64,000 nucleotides of DNA from Autumnicola lenta (lineage in GTDB: Bacteria; Bacteroidota; Bacteroidia; Flavobacteriales; Flavobacteriaceae): positions 45,715-109,714 of the forward strand of contig NZ_JAVRHO010000014.1 in NCBI RefSeq assembly GCF_031846515.1, written 5' to 3'. The first letter of the stretch is position 1. Each line of letters begins with the position of its first letter. Under the pieces are notes generated by a model, which had not been told where the DNA came from, ran no database searches, and worked only from the letters and a program-made list of their open reading frames with translations. The position numbers and the translations under genes are program-made. This document shows positions 53,028 through 61,352 of this stretch, in pieces.

Positions 53028-55430
53028 ATGTTTAAGAACCCCACCACCCCCCTGTTTTTTCTGCTGTTTATAATTTTTAACTATTCCTACGCTCAAAACG
53101 AAGTTAGCGGTAAATTAATGGCAACCGGCGCACCTGTAGCTTACGCGAATGTGGTACTGCTAAGTGCTCAGGATTCTGTCTCTTTTTATAAAGGTGCAGT
53201 TTCAGATGAAAAAGGTAATTTCATTATTAACAACGTGGCATCTAACGATTATTTGATGAAGGTGACCTTTATTGGCTATGAAGAATACCAAAAAAGGATT
53301 AGTGTAGAGGGAAATACCCGATTAAATACAATTCCGTTAGAGGAATCTTCTTCAGATTTGGATGAAATCACCATCACCACCAGGAAACCGAATATAGTAA
53401 AACAGGTGGATCGGCTTGTTTTTGATGTGGAAAATTCCACGCTTTCCACCGGGAGTACCTGGGATATTTTGAGAAGTACCCCCGGAGTGATCCAGGTGCA
53501 GGGAGATCTTCTTGTAAAAAATGAAAGCGTAGCGGTTTATATTAATGACCGTGAGGTGCAACTGACTTCAGACGAGTTACAGACGTTGCTGGAAAGCTAT
53601 TCTGCAGCAAACATAAAATCTATAGAAGTTATTACCAATCCTCCTGCGAAATACGAGGCTGAAGGTGGTGCTATTCTTAATATCAATACCTCAAAAGCGC
53701 TTACGCCGGGCTACAAAGGCAGTGTAGAGGGAAATTACACGCAGGCCATTTATCCAAAATACCAGTTTGGGACCAGCCATTATTATAAGACTGAAAAGCT
53801 GAATCTTTTTGCCAATTACAGTTTTAGTCCGCGTAAGGAAATTAAGCAGGATGACAGTTATATTAACTTCAGAAATAATGGAGACATTTTCTCCCGCTGG
53901 AATACAGATTTTGACAGGGTAACGCGATCACAGGCGCACAATGCCAACGCTATTTTGGATTATTACCTGGACGATAAAAACACCCTAAGCTTTACCACCA
54001 ACGTGCTTATTTCACCAAATATCGACTGGGAAAATGATGTTTATTCGGAATTCAGAGATGCGCAAAGATCCCTGGATTCTACGCTGGTGACCAACAGTAA
54101 TGTGGAAACAGATCTTAAGAACATCGCTTTTGACCTTCAGTACACGCACGATTTTGAAAGTGGCGCACAATTTTCTGCCAAAGGACATTTTACTGCTTAT
54201 GACCAGGATCGCGCTCAATCTGTAAATTCAGATTATTTTGATGCAGCCGGAAATTTTATTCAGAATATAAATTTTGATACCGATGCGGCCCAGGAAATAG
54301 AAATTTTTACCGCACAGGCAGATTTTTCTTCTGCCCTTGGAGAAGCCAGTTTTGAAAGCGGACTCAAACTTTCTTCTATTAATTCTGAAAGTGCTATAGA
54401 TTATTTTAATGCAGCAACACTGCAGCCTCTTTACGATAACTTGTCTGATGAATTTATCTACGACGAGAAAGTTTATGCTGTTTATGCAAGTATACAGCGG
54501 GATTGGGAGAACTGGAGTTTTAAGGGTGGTCTTCGCGGGGAATATACAGATCTTGAAGGGAATTCACTTTCTATGAACCAGGTGAACACGCAGGAATATT
54601 TTGAATTATTTCCAACGGCCTATCTTCAATACCAGGTGTCACAAAACCATAGTTTTACGCTAGACTACAGCCGCAGGATTTCAAGGCCAGATTATAATAG
54701 CCTTAATCCTTTCCGGTATTTCCTGAACGAGAACGATTTTAATGCCGGAAATCCGAACCTGCGTGCTTCCATCAGTAACAATTTCAATTTAAATTATTCG
54801 CTGAAGAACCAGTACTTTTTCGATTTATACTACAGGGATTACGGCAGGTCACCAGAAGTTCTTTCTTTCCAGGACAATGCATCTCAAAATTTGAGAAGGG
54901 TAAGTGTAAACCTTCTCGGCAGCGTTTCTTATGGAATAGATATTCTCCACGGTCGCTCCATTACCAATTTCTGGTATGCACAGGCGTACACTTCAGTTTT
55001 TCATGATGAGAATACTTTTGTGGCGATAGAAAGTGATAATCAGGAAGTAACCAATGAAGTTGACGGATTTTTTGGACAGTTGTACAACAGCTTCACGCTT
55101 TCTAAAGACGGTACTTTCTCCGGAACCCTTACCGGGGTGTATATTTCAGATTTCCTTTCGGGATCTTATCAGCTCGAGCCAATGGCGATGCTTTCTGTAG
55201 GTTTGCGAAAAAGCCTGTGGAACAACCGGGCCGTATTAACGCTTAATATTGAAGATATTCTGAATAAAACCAACACAAGACTTACTTCCAGGTATCTTAA
55301 CCAGGATAATTCTTACCTCGCGCAGGAGGAAACGCAATATGTGCGGATTGGCTTTAAATATAACTTCGGAAACTTCAGGCTTAGCGATAATGAGCGTAGC
55401 ATTGAAGCCGCCGAAAGGGATAGATTGTAA
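53028..55430 (+). CDS. Outer membrane beta-barrel family protein (TonB-dependent receptor-like)
   Basis: An 800-residue outer-membrane protein: signal peptide to about residue 22, a carboxypeptidase-regulatory-like domain (ASGAPVAYANVVLL-type, about 25-110), a plug-like segment with a NPPAKYEAEGGAILNI block near residue 205, and a long C-terminal barrel with alternating aromatic strands ending in a final strand YVRIGFKYNFGNF. This is the family of barrel proteins related to TonB receptors but without SusD partner; the substrate is unknown. A short GC-rich hairpin follows the stop. Confidence 0.9.
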   Translation: MFKNPTTPLFFLLFIIFNYSYAQNEVSGKLMATGAPVAYANVVLLSAQDSVSFYKGAVSDEKGNFIINNVASNDYLMKVTFIGYEEYQKRISVEGNTRLNTIPLEESSSDLDEITITTRKPNIVKQVDRLVFDVENSTLSTGSTWDILRSTPGVIQVQGDLLVKNESVAVYINDREVQLTSDELQTLLESYSAANIKSIEVITNPPAKYEAEGGAILNINTSKALTPGYKGSVEGNYTQAIYPKYQFGTSHYYKTEKLNLFANYSFSPRKEIKQDDSYINFRNNGDIFSRWNTDFDRVTRSQAHNANAILDYYLDDKNTLSFTTNVLISPNIDWENDVYSEFRDAQRSLDSTLVTNSNVETDLKNIAFDLQYTHDFESGAQFSAKGHFTAYDQDRAQSVNSDYFDAAGNFIQNINFDTDAAQEIEIFTAQADFSSALGEASFESGLKLSSINSESAIDYFNAATLQPLYDNLSDEFIYDEKVYAVYASIQRDWENWSFKGGLRGEYTDLEGNSLSMNQVNTQEYFELFPTAYLQYQVSQNHSFTLDYSRRISRPDYNSLNPFRYFLNENDFNAGNPNLRASISNNFNLNYSLKNQYFFDLYYRDYGRSPEVLSFQDNASQNLRRVSVNLLGSVSYGIDILHGRSITNFWYAQAYTSVFHDENTFVAIESDNQEVTNEVDGFFGQLYNSFTLSKDGTFSGTLTGVYISDFLSGSYQLEPMAMLSVGLRKSLWNNRAVLTLNIEDILNKTNTRLTSRYLNQDNSYLAQEETQYVRIGFKYNFGNFRLSDNERSIEAAERDRL

Positions 55431-55433
55431 ATC

Positions 55434-55456
55434 CCCCTAGCCCCCGAAGGGGGAAC
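55434..55456. repeat. GC-rich REP-like hairpin 1 / terminator after the receptor gene
   Basis: Five C then GAA then five G (55441-55453), preceded by CCCCCTAG and followed by T-rich DNA. One of four G/C-rich hairpins between 55.4 and 57.0 kb. Confidence 0.6.
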
Positions 55457-55698
55457 TTTTATACTCAAAAGTATATTCTGTAGTGATAATGCGAAGTTTG
55501 AGTCATGCTCTTAGAATGGCAATTATCGACGTGCTTCTGCTTAACAACAATATTTATTGATCTAAAACCCTTTTCGATTCCGCTCAAACTGACAGGCGGA
55601 GCTTTAGGTTACGGACCATGTCCTGAAAATGCCAATTATCGACCTGCTATATCACATTGTCCTGAAGAACAAAGATTAACTTTATGGAGGATCTAACT

Positions 55699-55715
55699 CC
55701 CTCCCTTCGGGAGGG
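55699..55715. repeat. GC-rich REP-like hairpin 2, upstream of dusB
   Basis: CCCTCCC-TTC-GGGAGGG, followed by TTGGGGTGGGA. An open frame running through it would add 27 false residues to DusB. Confidence 0.6.
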
Positions 55716-55739
55716 TTGGGGTGGGATTTACTTTTTTCA

Positions 55740-55747
55740 TACTTTTG
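55740..55747 (+). promoter_or_regulatory. -7 element for dusB
   Basis: TACTTTTG lies 17 bp before the GTG start at 55765. Confidence 0.5.
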
Positions 55748-55764
55748 CAATCAAAATAATTATT

Positions 55765-56757
55765 GTGGCTAAGATTGGAGACATAGATGTAGGAGAATTT
55801 CCGTTGTTGCTTGCACCAATGGAAGACGTGAGCGATCCTCCTTTTAGGGCGCTTTGTAAAGAACAGGGTGCAGATGTGGTTTATACGGAATTCATTTCTT
55901 CTGAAGGGCTTATTCGCGATGCTGCGAAAAGCGTGATGAAGCTGGATATTTATGAAAAAGAGCGACCTGTGGGAATCCAGATTTTTGGTGCCAACCTGGA
56001 ATCTATGCTACAGTCGGTCGAAATTGTGGAAAAATCGGGACCCGATATTATTGATATTAATTTTGGTTGTCCGGTAAAAAAAGTAGTTTCCAAAGGAGCA
56101 GGAGCAGGGATTTTAAAGGATATCGACCTTATGGTTTCCCTTACCGATGCCATGGTAAAACATACTAAGCTGCCTGTGACGGTAAAAACACGCCTGGGCT
56201 GGGACCACGATTCTATTAAAATATTGGAAGTAGCCGAAAGACTTCAGGATGTGGGTTGTAAAGCAATTTCTATCCACGGGCGCACAAGGGCGCAGATGTA
56301 CAAAGGTGAAGCCGATTGGGCTCCAATTGCAGAAGTAAAGAACAATCCGCGGATGCATATTCCGGTATTTGGAAACGGAGACGTAGATACGCCCGAGAGA
56401 GCTATGGAAATGCGGGATAAATTCGGATTAGATGGCGCGATGATTGGCCGGGCCAGTATTGGTTATCCGTGGTTCTTTAGAGAAGTAAAACATTATTTCG
56501 AAACCGGAGAACATCTTGCGCCGCCAAACCTTCAGGAGCGCGTGGAGGCGGCAAGACGGCATTTACAAATGTCTATTGACTGGAAAGGGGAGAAGCTGGG
56601 CGTTTTCGAAACCCGCAGGCATTATACCAATTACTTCAAAGGAATTCCGCACTTTAAGGAATACCGTATGAAAATGGTGACCAGCGATGATGCGGCCGAT
56701 GTTTTTGCTGCTTTTGATGAGGTGGAGAAGGAATTTGCCGGATTTGAATTTGCTTAG
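55765..56757 (+). CDS. dusB: tRNA-dihydrouridine synthase B
   Basis: A flavoenzyme that reduces uridine to dihydrouridine in the tRNA D-loop. I start at the GTG at 55765 (330 residues), which gives the family start AKIGDIDVGEFPLLLAPMEDVSDPPFR; the -7 element lies just before it. The catalytic cysteine is in NFGCPVKKV, and the GRTRAQMYKG block is present. The gene is enclosed by four GC-rich hairpins in its two flanks. Confidence 0.94.
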   Translation: MAKIGDIDVGEFPLLLAPMEDVSDPPFRALCKEQGADVVYTEFISSEGLIRDAAKSVMKLDIYEKERPVGIQIFGANLESMLQSVEIVEKSGPDIIDINFGCPVKKVVSKGAGAGILKDIDLMVSLTDAMVKHTKLPVTVKTRLGWDHDSIKILEVAERLQDVGCKAISIHGRTRAQMYKGEADWAPIAEVKNNPRMHIPVFGNGDVDTPERAMEMRDKFGLDGAMIGRASIGYPWFFREVKHYFETGEHLAPPNLQERVEAARRHLQMSIDWKGEKLGVFETRRHYTNYFKGIPHFKEYRMKMVTSDDAADVFAAFDEVEKEFAGFEFA

Positions 56758-56803
56758 CTGTTTTTAGTTTAGCCACGGATTCACGGTTTCATATTTTTAT
56801 GCT

Positions 56804-56845
56804 CCCCTCCTTTCCAAGGAGGGGAATGAATTCAGCTATGCTGAA
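56804..56845. repeat. GC-rich REP-like hairpin 3 with a second small hairpin
   Basis: CCCCTCCTT-TCC-AAGGAGGGG (56804-56824), then TTCAGC-TAT-GCTGAA (56831-56845). Confidence 0.6.
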
Positions 56846-56904
56846 GAAAGGGGGTGGTTAAGCACGTAACCTGATAAAGACCTACGAGAAAAATTTTAAG
56901 AAAT

Positions 56905-56952
56905 ACCCCTCCGGCCTAAAGGCCACCTCCCCTTGAAAATAAGGGGAGGGGC
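56905..56952. repeat. GC-rich REP-like double hairpin 4
   Basis: GGCC-TAAA-GGCC nested between ACCCCTCC and a CCTCCCCTT/AAGGGGAGG stem. It lies between dusB and the converging permease gene and may also end transcription. Confidence 0.65.
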
Positions 56953-57002
56953 TTTAAAATGTTTTTTAAAGAAAAAATTCGTGAATTTGTGGCAAAAAAA
57001 TA

Positions 57003-58205
57003 TTAAACCGCTCTTAAAGCCTTTTTGCTTCGGGCTGCAGCTACATAAGAAGCTATTAAACCTAAAATTCCGATAGTCAGGATCACAATTAATATGTTTT
57101 CCGCAGTAATCGCTACAGGATAAGCTAGGCTGGGCGTGATCATTACCAGGTCGTACTGCAATTGTAAATAAATAAGCAATACCGAGGTTCCAAGCCCAAT
57201 GGTACCGCCTACCACGCACATGAGCATCCCCTGCAGGAAGAAAATATTTTTTATCTGGTTTGGGGTGGCGCCAAGGCTAAAAAGGGTTTTTATGTTCTCC
57301 CTTTTGTCGAGGATCACCATAATGATGGAGCCTACTACGTTAAAAAGGGCAATTATCAGCACTAATGTGAAGATGAGGTAGACCGCGAGATTTTCGGTAT
57401 TCAGCATTTTGTAGAGCACTTCGTTTAGCTGCGCCCGGTCTTTAATAATCACCTCTTCCGGAAACAGTGCTTTAATTTTTTCTGAAACTACTTCAGGATC
57501 TGTTCCCGGGGCCAGTCTTAATTCCAAAGCAGAATATTGGTTATCGTCCAGATTCAGCAAATTCCGGGCGAAATTAATGTTGGAAAACACATATTTGGAA
57601 TCCAGCTCTTCGTTAATCGAATAAATTCCGCTAACGATCACCTGCTTTTTATTAAAAGCATTCATAGGATTAGTGATTTGTCCTTTTCCAGGCTTCGGGA
57701 CGAGGATATTCAGCAGTTCGTTATAATTAAACGTGCTTAATCCTAAAAGTCGGCTAATCCCAATGCCCACCACGACCTGTGGTTCACTGGAAGCCAGCCA
57801 GGTGCCGTCAAAAATAGCCTCTTCAATATTATTTACCTGCTGGTAATTTTCGTCCACACCTTTAATAAAAGCGGTGTGGTTTTTTGAACGGTAGTCGAGA
57901 AAAATCCGTTCTTCAATAACTTTACTGAAACTGGTGACCCCCTGAATTTGGCCAATATCGGCCGAGAGTCCTTCAGAAAAGGAAATTATTTTTCCCGTAG
58001 CCGGAAGCACTTTAAGATCGGGATCGAATTGGTTGGTATACGACAAGCTGAAATTGCGCAGTCCCGAAAATCCCGAGAGTACTATAAAAAGGGAAAAAGC
58101 ACCTGCAAAAACGCCAATCCCCGCGATAATGGTAATAATATTTATCGCGTTATTACTGCTTTTGCTAAAAAGGTATCGCCTGGCGATGTAGAGTGAAAAT
58201 TTCAA
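57003..58205 (-). CDS. LolC/LolE-type ABC transporter permease (FtsX family)
   Basis: A 400-residue inner-membrane protein with the 1+3 helix pattern: one N-terminal helix (about residues 23-45), a large periplasmic domain, and three C-terminal helices (about 275-395). The N-terminal IARRYLFSKSSNNAINIITIIAG is typical of lipoprotein-releasing LolC/E proteins, which pass lipoproteins to LolA. No ATPase (LolD) gene is adjacent. It starts 1 bp after rbfA. Confidence 0.9.
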   Translation of the reverse strand: MKFSLYIARRYLFSKSSNNAINIITIIAGIGVFAGAFSLFIVLSGFSGLRNFSLSYTNQFDPDLKVLPATGKIISFSEGLSADIGQIQGVTSFSKVIEERIFLDYRSKNHTAFIKGVDENYQQVNNIEEAIFDGTWLASSEPQVVVGIGISRLLGLSTFNYNELLNILVPKPGKGQITNPMNAFNKKQVIVSGIYSINEELDSKYVFSNINFARNLLNLDDNQYSALELRLAPGTDPEVVSEKIKALFPEEVIIKDRAQLNEVLYKMLNTENLAVYLIFTLVLIIALFNVVGSIIMVILDKRENIKTLFSLGATPNQIKNIFFLQGMLMCVVGGTIGLGTSVLLIYLQLQYDLVMITPSLAYPVAITAENILIVILTIGILGLIASYVAAARSKKALRAV

Positions 58206-58206
58206 G

Positions 58207-58602
58207 TCACGACTTTTTCCTTCGGTCCAGTAGATCAGGATTAGAAATAGGGTCTTCAGTTCCCTTTATGGATTTTTCAATTCCTTCAATGTATTCAAGG
58301 GAATCATCGATATAATAATTAATATCGGGCATTTTACGCAGCTGGTTTTTAGTGCGCTGTGCCATTTCGTGCTTAATTTTTGGCTTTACGGCATTAATTT
58401 CTTCCAAAATTTCGTTACCATTTTTAGGCGGAAAAACGCTAAGATATGCCTTTGCTATAGAAAGATCTGTAGTGACTTTAACTTTGGAAACCGATATCAA
58501 AACGCCGGTTTTGCCCGCATCCCTTAAGTTATTCTGAAGGATATCGGCCAAATCTTTCTGCAGTACGCCCCCTATTTTCTTTTGTCTGTTAGTTTCTTCC
58601 AT
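58207..58602 (-). CDS. rbfA: 30S ribosome-binding factor A
   Basis: A 131-residue KH-fold assembly factor needed for 16S rRNA 5' end maturation. The block VSKVKVTTDLSIAKAYLSVFP and the MPDINYYIDDSLEY segment are diagnostic. It is the first gene of the rbfA-permease pair. A -7 element (TACCTTTG on the minus strand) lies at 58701-58708. Confidence 0.95.
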   Translation of the reverse strand: MEETNRQKKIGGVLQKDLADILQNNLRDAGKTGVLISVSKVKVTTDLSIAKAYLSVFPPKNGNEILEEINAVKPKIKHEMAQRTKNQLRKMPDINYYIDDSLEYIEGIEKSIKGTEDPISNPDLLDRRKKS

Positions 58603-58700
58603 AGTGCAAAAATAACATATTTAAAGATTATAGTATTTTTATCTTCCTAAAATCGTGAAATAACCTGGAAGGTTGGTAACTTTTACAAAAACTATTGGTA

Positions 58701-58708
58701 CAAAGGTA
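58701..58708 (-). promoter_or_regulatory. -7 element for rbfA
   Basis: TACCTTTG on the minus strand, 98 bp before the start codon; it lies 11 bp upstream of the divergent epimerase start. Confidence 0.4.
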
Positions 58709-58719
58709 AAGAGATAAAA

Positions 58720-59154
58720 ATGAAGAAAATAGAACATATAGGCATAGCCGTTAAGAACCTGGAAGAGGCAAATAAAACCTATAAAGCCCTTTTGGGTGCA
58801 GCACATTATAAGACCGAAAATGTGGAAAGTGAGGGTGTGGCTACTTCTTTTTTTAAGATTGGGGACAGTAAAATTGAACTGCTGGCGGCAACTACTCCTG
58901 AAAGCCCTGTGGCTAAATTTATAGCAAAGCGGGGCGAAGGGATTCACCACATGGCTTTTGCGGTAGATAATATTGAAGCAGAAATTGAGCGGCTTAAATC
59001 TGAAGGTTTTGTGCTTTTAAACGATGCTCCAAAAAAGGGCGCCGACAATAAACTGATCGCTTTTTTGCACCCAAAAAGTTCTAATGGGGTTTTAGTGGAA
59101 TTGTGCCAGGAGATAATCCCCTCCCAGAATTTCGCAGAAAAGAAGGGGCTATAA
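58720..59154 (+). CDS. mce: Methylmalonyl-CoA epimerase
   Basis: A 144-residue VOC-fold enzyme that interconverts the two epimers of methylmalonyl-CoA in propionate metabolism. The metal ligands are visible in EHIGIAVKNLEEA, HHMAFAVDN and the C-terminal VELCQE. It is the last clear core gene before the tRNA that borders the accessory region. Confidence 0.93.
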   Translation: MKKIEHIGIAVKNLEEANKTYKALLGAAHYKTENVESEGVATSFFKIGDSKIELLAATTPESPVAKFIAKRGEGIHHMAFAVDNIEAEIERLKSEGFVLLNDAPKKGADNKLIAFLHPKSSNGVLVELCQEIIPSQNFAEKKGL

Positions 59155-59239
59155 GGGGATTGTAAAGTTGGGGGCGACGGAAGCGGGGGATGAAACGGTG
59201 TTGGGGTTTAGTATATTATAAAAAATAAAAAAGAAATGT

Positions 59240-59270
59240 TTGCTGCGTAAAATAGAATTATCTAAATTTG
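59240..59270 (+). promoter_or_regulatory. Full -33/-7 promoter of the CAU tRNA
   Basis: TTG at 59240-59242 and TAAATTTG at 59263-59270 with exactly 20 bp between them, 24 bp before the tRNA. Confidence 0.75.
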
Positions 59271-59294
59271 CGCCCTCATAACACCAAATGAGCC

Positions 59295-59368
59295 GGTCCT
59301 ATAGCTCAGCTGGTTAGAGCACCTGACTCATAATCAGGTGGTCCCTGGTTCGAGTCCAGGTGGGACCA
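59295..59368 (+). tRNA. tRNA with anticodon CAU (Ile2 or elongator Met)
   Basis: The acceptor GGTCCTA pairs with TGGGACC, the anticodon loop is CTCATAA on a CCTGA/TCAGG stem, the T-arm is GGTTCGAGTCC and base 73 is A; CCA is not encoded. The acceptor carries C4-G69 and C5-G68, which in E. coli favour recognition by the lysidine synthase TilS, so I lean to tRNA-Ile2, but elongator tRNA-Met cannot be excluded. Confidence 0.93.
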
Positions 59369-59785
59369 CGCTAGTAAAGACAAGGCCTCCGAGAAATCGG
59401 AGGCCTTGTTGTTTTTAGGCGGGTACAACATAGGTACAACAAATTTTGAGGGTAAGAACAATGTTTACAATGAATTATATATTGTCTCGGCAGACCACCA
59501 TAGTTGTAAAAACCTTTTAGAAATTGAGAGGCTTTTTTATGTGATAAAGTTAAGAATAGAGCGTTTATGCTGTGCTTCAGAGGAGTTCCTCTTATTTTTA
59601 CTTCATTTTTTATTTCTTCTCTCCTATTTGTAAGGTTTCCTGAGTACAATAAATTTGAATGGAAGGTACTTTTAAAAACATTAATGATCTCCCAGATCTA
59701 AAATGAAGTATTAAAAAAAAATAATTGATAAAAAATAATGAGGGTGACATCAAATAGTGCGACACCAACCCCATTACTTTATTAC
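59369..59785. other. Gene-free border between the tRNA and the ubiquitin-like operon
   Basis: After the terminator the DNA is AT-rich and no convincing gene is seen on either strand. A 9-bp direct repeat GGTACAACA occurs at 59422-59430 and 59433-59441, 2 bp apart. No integrase gene is found here. Confidence 0.5.
59381..59408 (+). terminator. Terminator after the CAU tRNA
   Basis: A 12-bp GC-rich stem (CAAGGCCTCCGA and complement) with a GAAA loop, followed by TTGTTTTT. Confidence 0.9.
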
Positions 59786-60205
59786 TTATTTAAAAAAATC
59801 AACAATTTTTCTCCAAAATGTTTTCCTTCCATTATTGGGTAGTGTGGAGTCAGAATTACATTGATAAGGAAGGCTTGCAAAATATTCCTTTACTTCTTCT
59901 CGATCCATTTTACGCTTCTTCATAACCTGGGTATGTGACCAGTTTTCAGCCCAGTGAACTTCACTGTTGATTATCCAGTAATGGGAGCGGCAATCAAAAC
60001 TCCAATTGCCTATGGATGGGTCTAAACTAATTTGTTTCCCATCATATACCATTTTCCAACTTTTAGGAGATAAGGGAGTGTGGACTTTCTCACCACATCC
60101 GCAGGCACATTTGTGAATAACAGCCCTAAATTCAGGAGAAATATATAATATACCTTCTTCTATGATTTTAGGCATGTAGTGTACGAATTTAGTTTGTAGA
60201 GTCAT
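59786..60205 (-). CDS. DUF6527 family Cys/His-rich protein of the ubiquitin-like operon
   Basis: A 139-residue protein. Likely metal ligands cluster as H31, C33, C35, C37 (HKCACGCGEKVHTPLSPKSW) and C72, H75 (DCRSHYWI), a pattern I recognise as DUF6527. These spacings suggest a zinc-bound treble-clef-like or other metal centre; function is unknown. The C-terminus is a basic helix. It is the third gene of a minus-strand operon and overlaps the E1-like gene by 17 bp, so the two are translationally coupled. An E3-like or adaptor role with the ubiquitin-like partner is possible but speculative. Confidence 0.85.
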   Translation of the reverse strand: MTLQTKFVHYMPKIIEEGILYISPEFRAVIHKCACGCGEKVHTPLSPKSWKMVYDGKQISLDPSIGNWSFDCRSHYWIINSEVHWAENWSHTQVMKKRKMDREEVKEYFASLPYQCNSDSTLPNNGRKTFWRKIVDFFK

Positions 60206-61352
60206 TGTTGATAATTTTATTTACATCAATTGAGAAACTACTGTCTAATTCGAAACTTAAATCTGAATAATAACCATAGTACTTTTTCCACTTTATAATT
60301 GCAAAATCTGCATTAAGGGAATTAAGTTCCGAAATCTGAATATTGGATGAATATTCGTCATCTTCAGGATTTGCAAAGCTTACTCTCTCCCCCCAAACAT
60401 GATTTCGGTTGTCTTTGGTGCTTAGCGTTGTCCTTGTGGAACCCCTTAATTCATCACCTTTCCTTCTTATACTAATACCACAATCAATAAACGGAATTTC
60501 CAGTTCTTCTAGCTTTTTAAAAATAATTCTCTTTGCATCTCCTCTATCTATGGCAATAAAGACAAAGTCAAGATCTTTTAATATACCAATATTAGTTTCA
60601 TCCAAGTACTTGGAGTGAGATATGATATTTTTGTGAAGTTGAGAATATATTTCTTGTAAGTAATCCACCTTAAAAGAATTTTGATCTATTCTTTCTTTGG
60701 AAACCGCTCCAGGAGACCTGAAAGCATTATGTTGTTGAAATTTATCTCCATCAAAAAGATAAATTTCACCTACCATAGTTTTAGCTACTTTGTCAAGAAT
60801 ATAGGAGCCCGTGCCTCCAAGCCCAATGATTCCAATTTTTAAGCCCGATAATTTCGAATTTATAGCATCAATTTCTGCCCTTGAAGAGTTGGTATCACTA
60901 TATTTTAAAACACTATTTGCTTCCTTGGATTCAATGACCTTTCCAGTTTTTGCATTTGCTTCTGGGAAAAAATGCTGGGCTGGAGCTGATACAATATTAA
61001 TGTATGTAGTCATTTTAGCATAGTATGTTGGATACATAGGTTTTGGTTTATGGGAAAACATATGATTGGTCACTATGCCAAGTCCTAAATTGTGAGTTCT
61101 ACTGGTATTAATTAGCTGTTTCATGACTGAACCATCGGTATTGCATGGTGGTCCTCCAATAAAGTAAGCTACATGATCTGTTACCCTTGGGGAAGACACG
61201 TTGGAAACCAACGTGCCTAATTCCAAGTCTCTATCTGAATTTAGAAAGGGAACACTATGAATTAATAGAAAATTTCCTCTCATTTCTACTTCATAACCAG
61301 AGTTACGAAGTTGATTTATATCCGTATTAAGATTTATCTGTACAGCCGACAT
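60189..61352 (-). CDS. E1-like ThiF family adenylyltransferase with N-terminal DUF6791-type domain
   Basis: A 387-residue protein in two parts. Residues 1-145 form an N-terminal domain (YEVEMRGNFLLIHSVP, DHVAYFIGGPPCNTDGS with C70, YPTYYAKMTTY) that I match to DUF6791. Residues about 165-300 form an E1/ThiF Rossmann domain with the nucleotide loop GLGGTGS (177-183), LFDGD (D201) and N209/R212 in HNAFRSPG. A cysteine in IDCGIS (C291) could take part in thioester chemistry. It would adenylate the C-terminus of the ubiquitin-like partner. It overlaps the multi-ubiquitin gene by 26 bp and the DUF6527 gene by 17 bp. Confidence 0.9.
   Translation of the reverse strand: MSAVQINLNTDINQLRNSGYEVEMRGNFLLIHSVPFLNSDRDLELGTLVSNVSSPRVTDHVAYFIGGPPCNTDGSVMKQLINTSRTHNLGLGIVTNHMFSHKPKPMYPTYYAKMTTYINIVSAPAQHFFPEANAKTGKVIESKEANSVLKYSDTNSSRAEIDAINSKLSGLKIGIIGLGGTGSYILDKVAKTMVGEIYLFDGDKFQQHNAFRSPGAVSKERIDQNSFKVDYLQEIYSQLHKNIISHSKYLDETNIGILKDLDFVFIAIDRGDAKRIIFKKLEELEIPFIDCGISIRRKGDELRGSTRTTLSTKDNRNHVWGERVSFANPEDDEYSSNIQISELNSLNADFAIIKWKKYYGYYSDLSFELDSSFSIDVNKIINNDSTN

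Noticed and set aside
55684..55764. N-terminal extension of dusB from an ATG at 55684
   Set aside because: The extra 27 residues are encoded by a GC-rich hairpin, do not resemble the family, and lie before the TAnnTTTG element at 55740. The GTG at 55765 gives the family start.
59371..59649. 92-residue open frame on the minus strand after the tRNA
   Set aside because: It runs across the tRNA terminator, shows no family resemblance and has no promoter; probably chance. No integrase remnant could be read in it.
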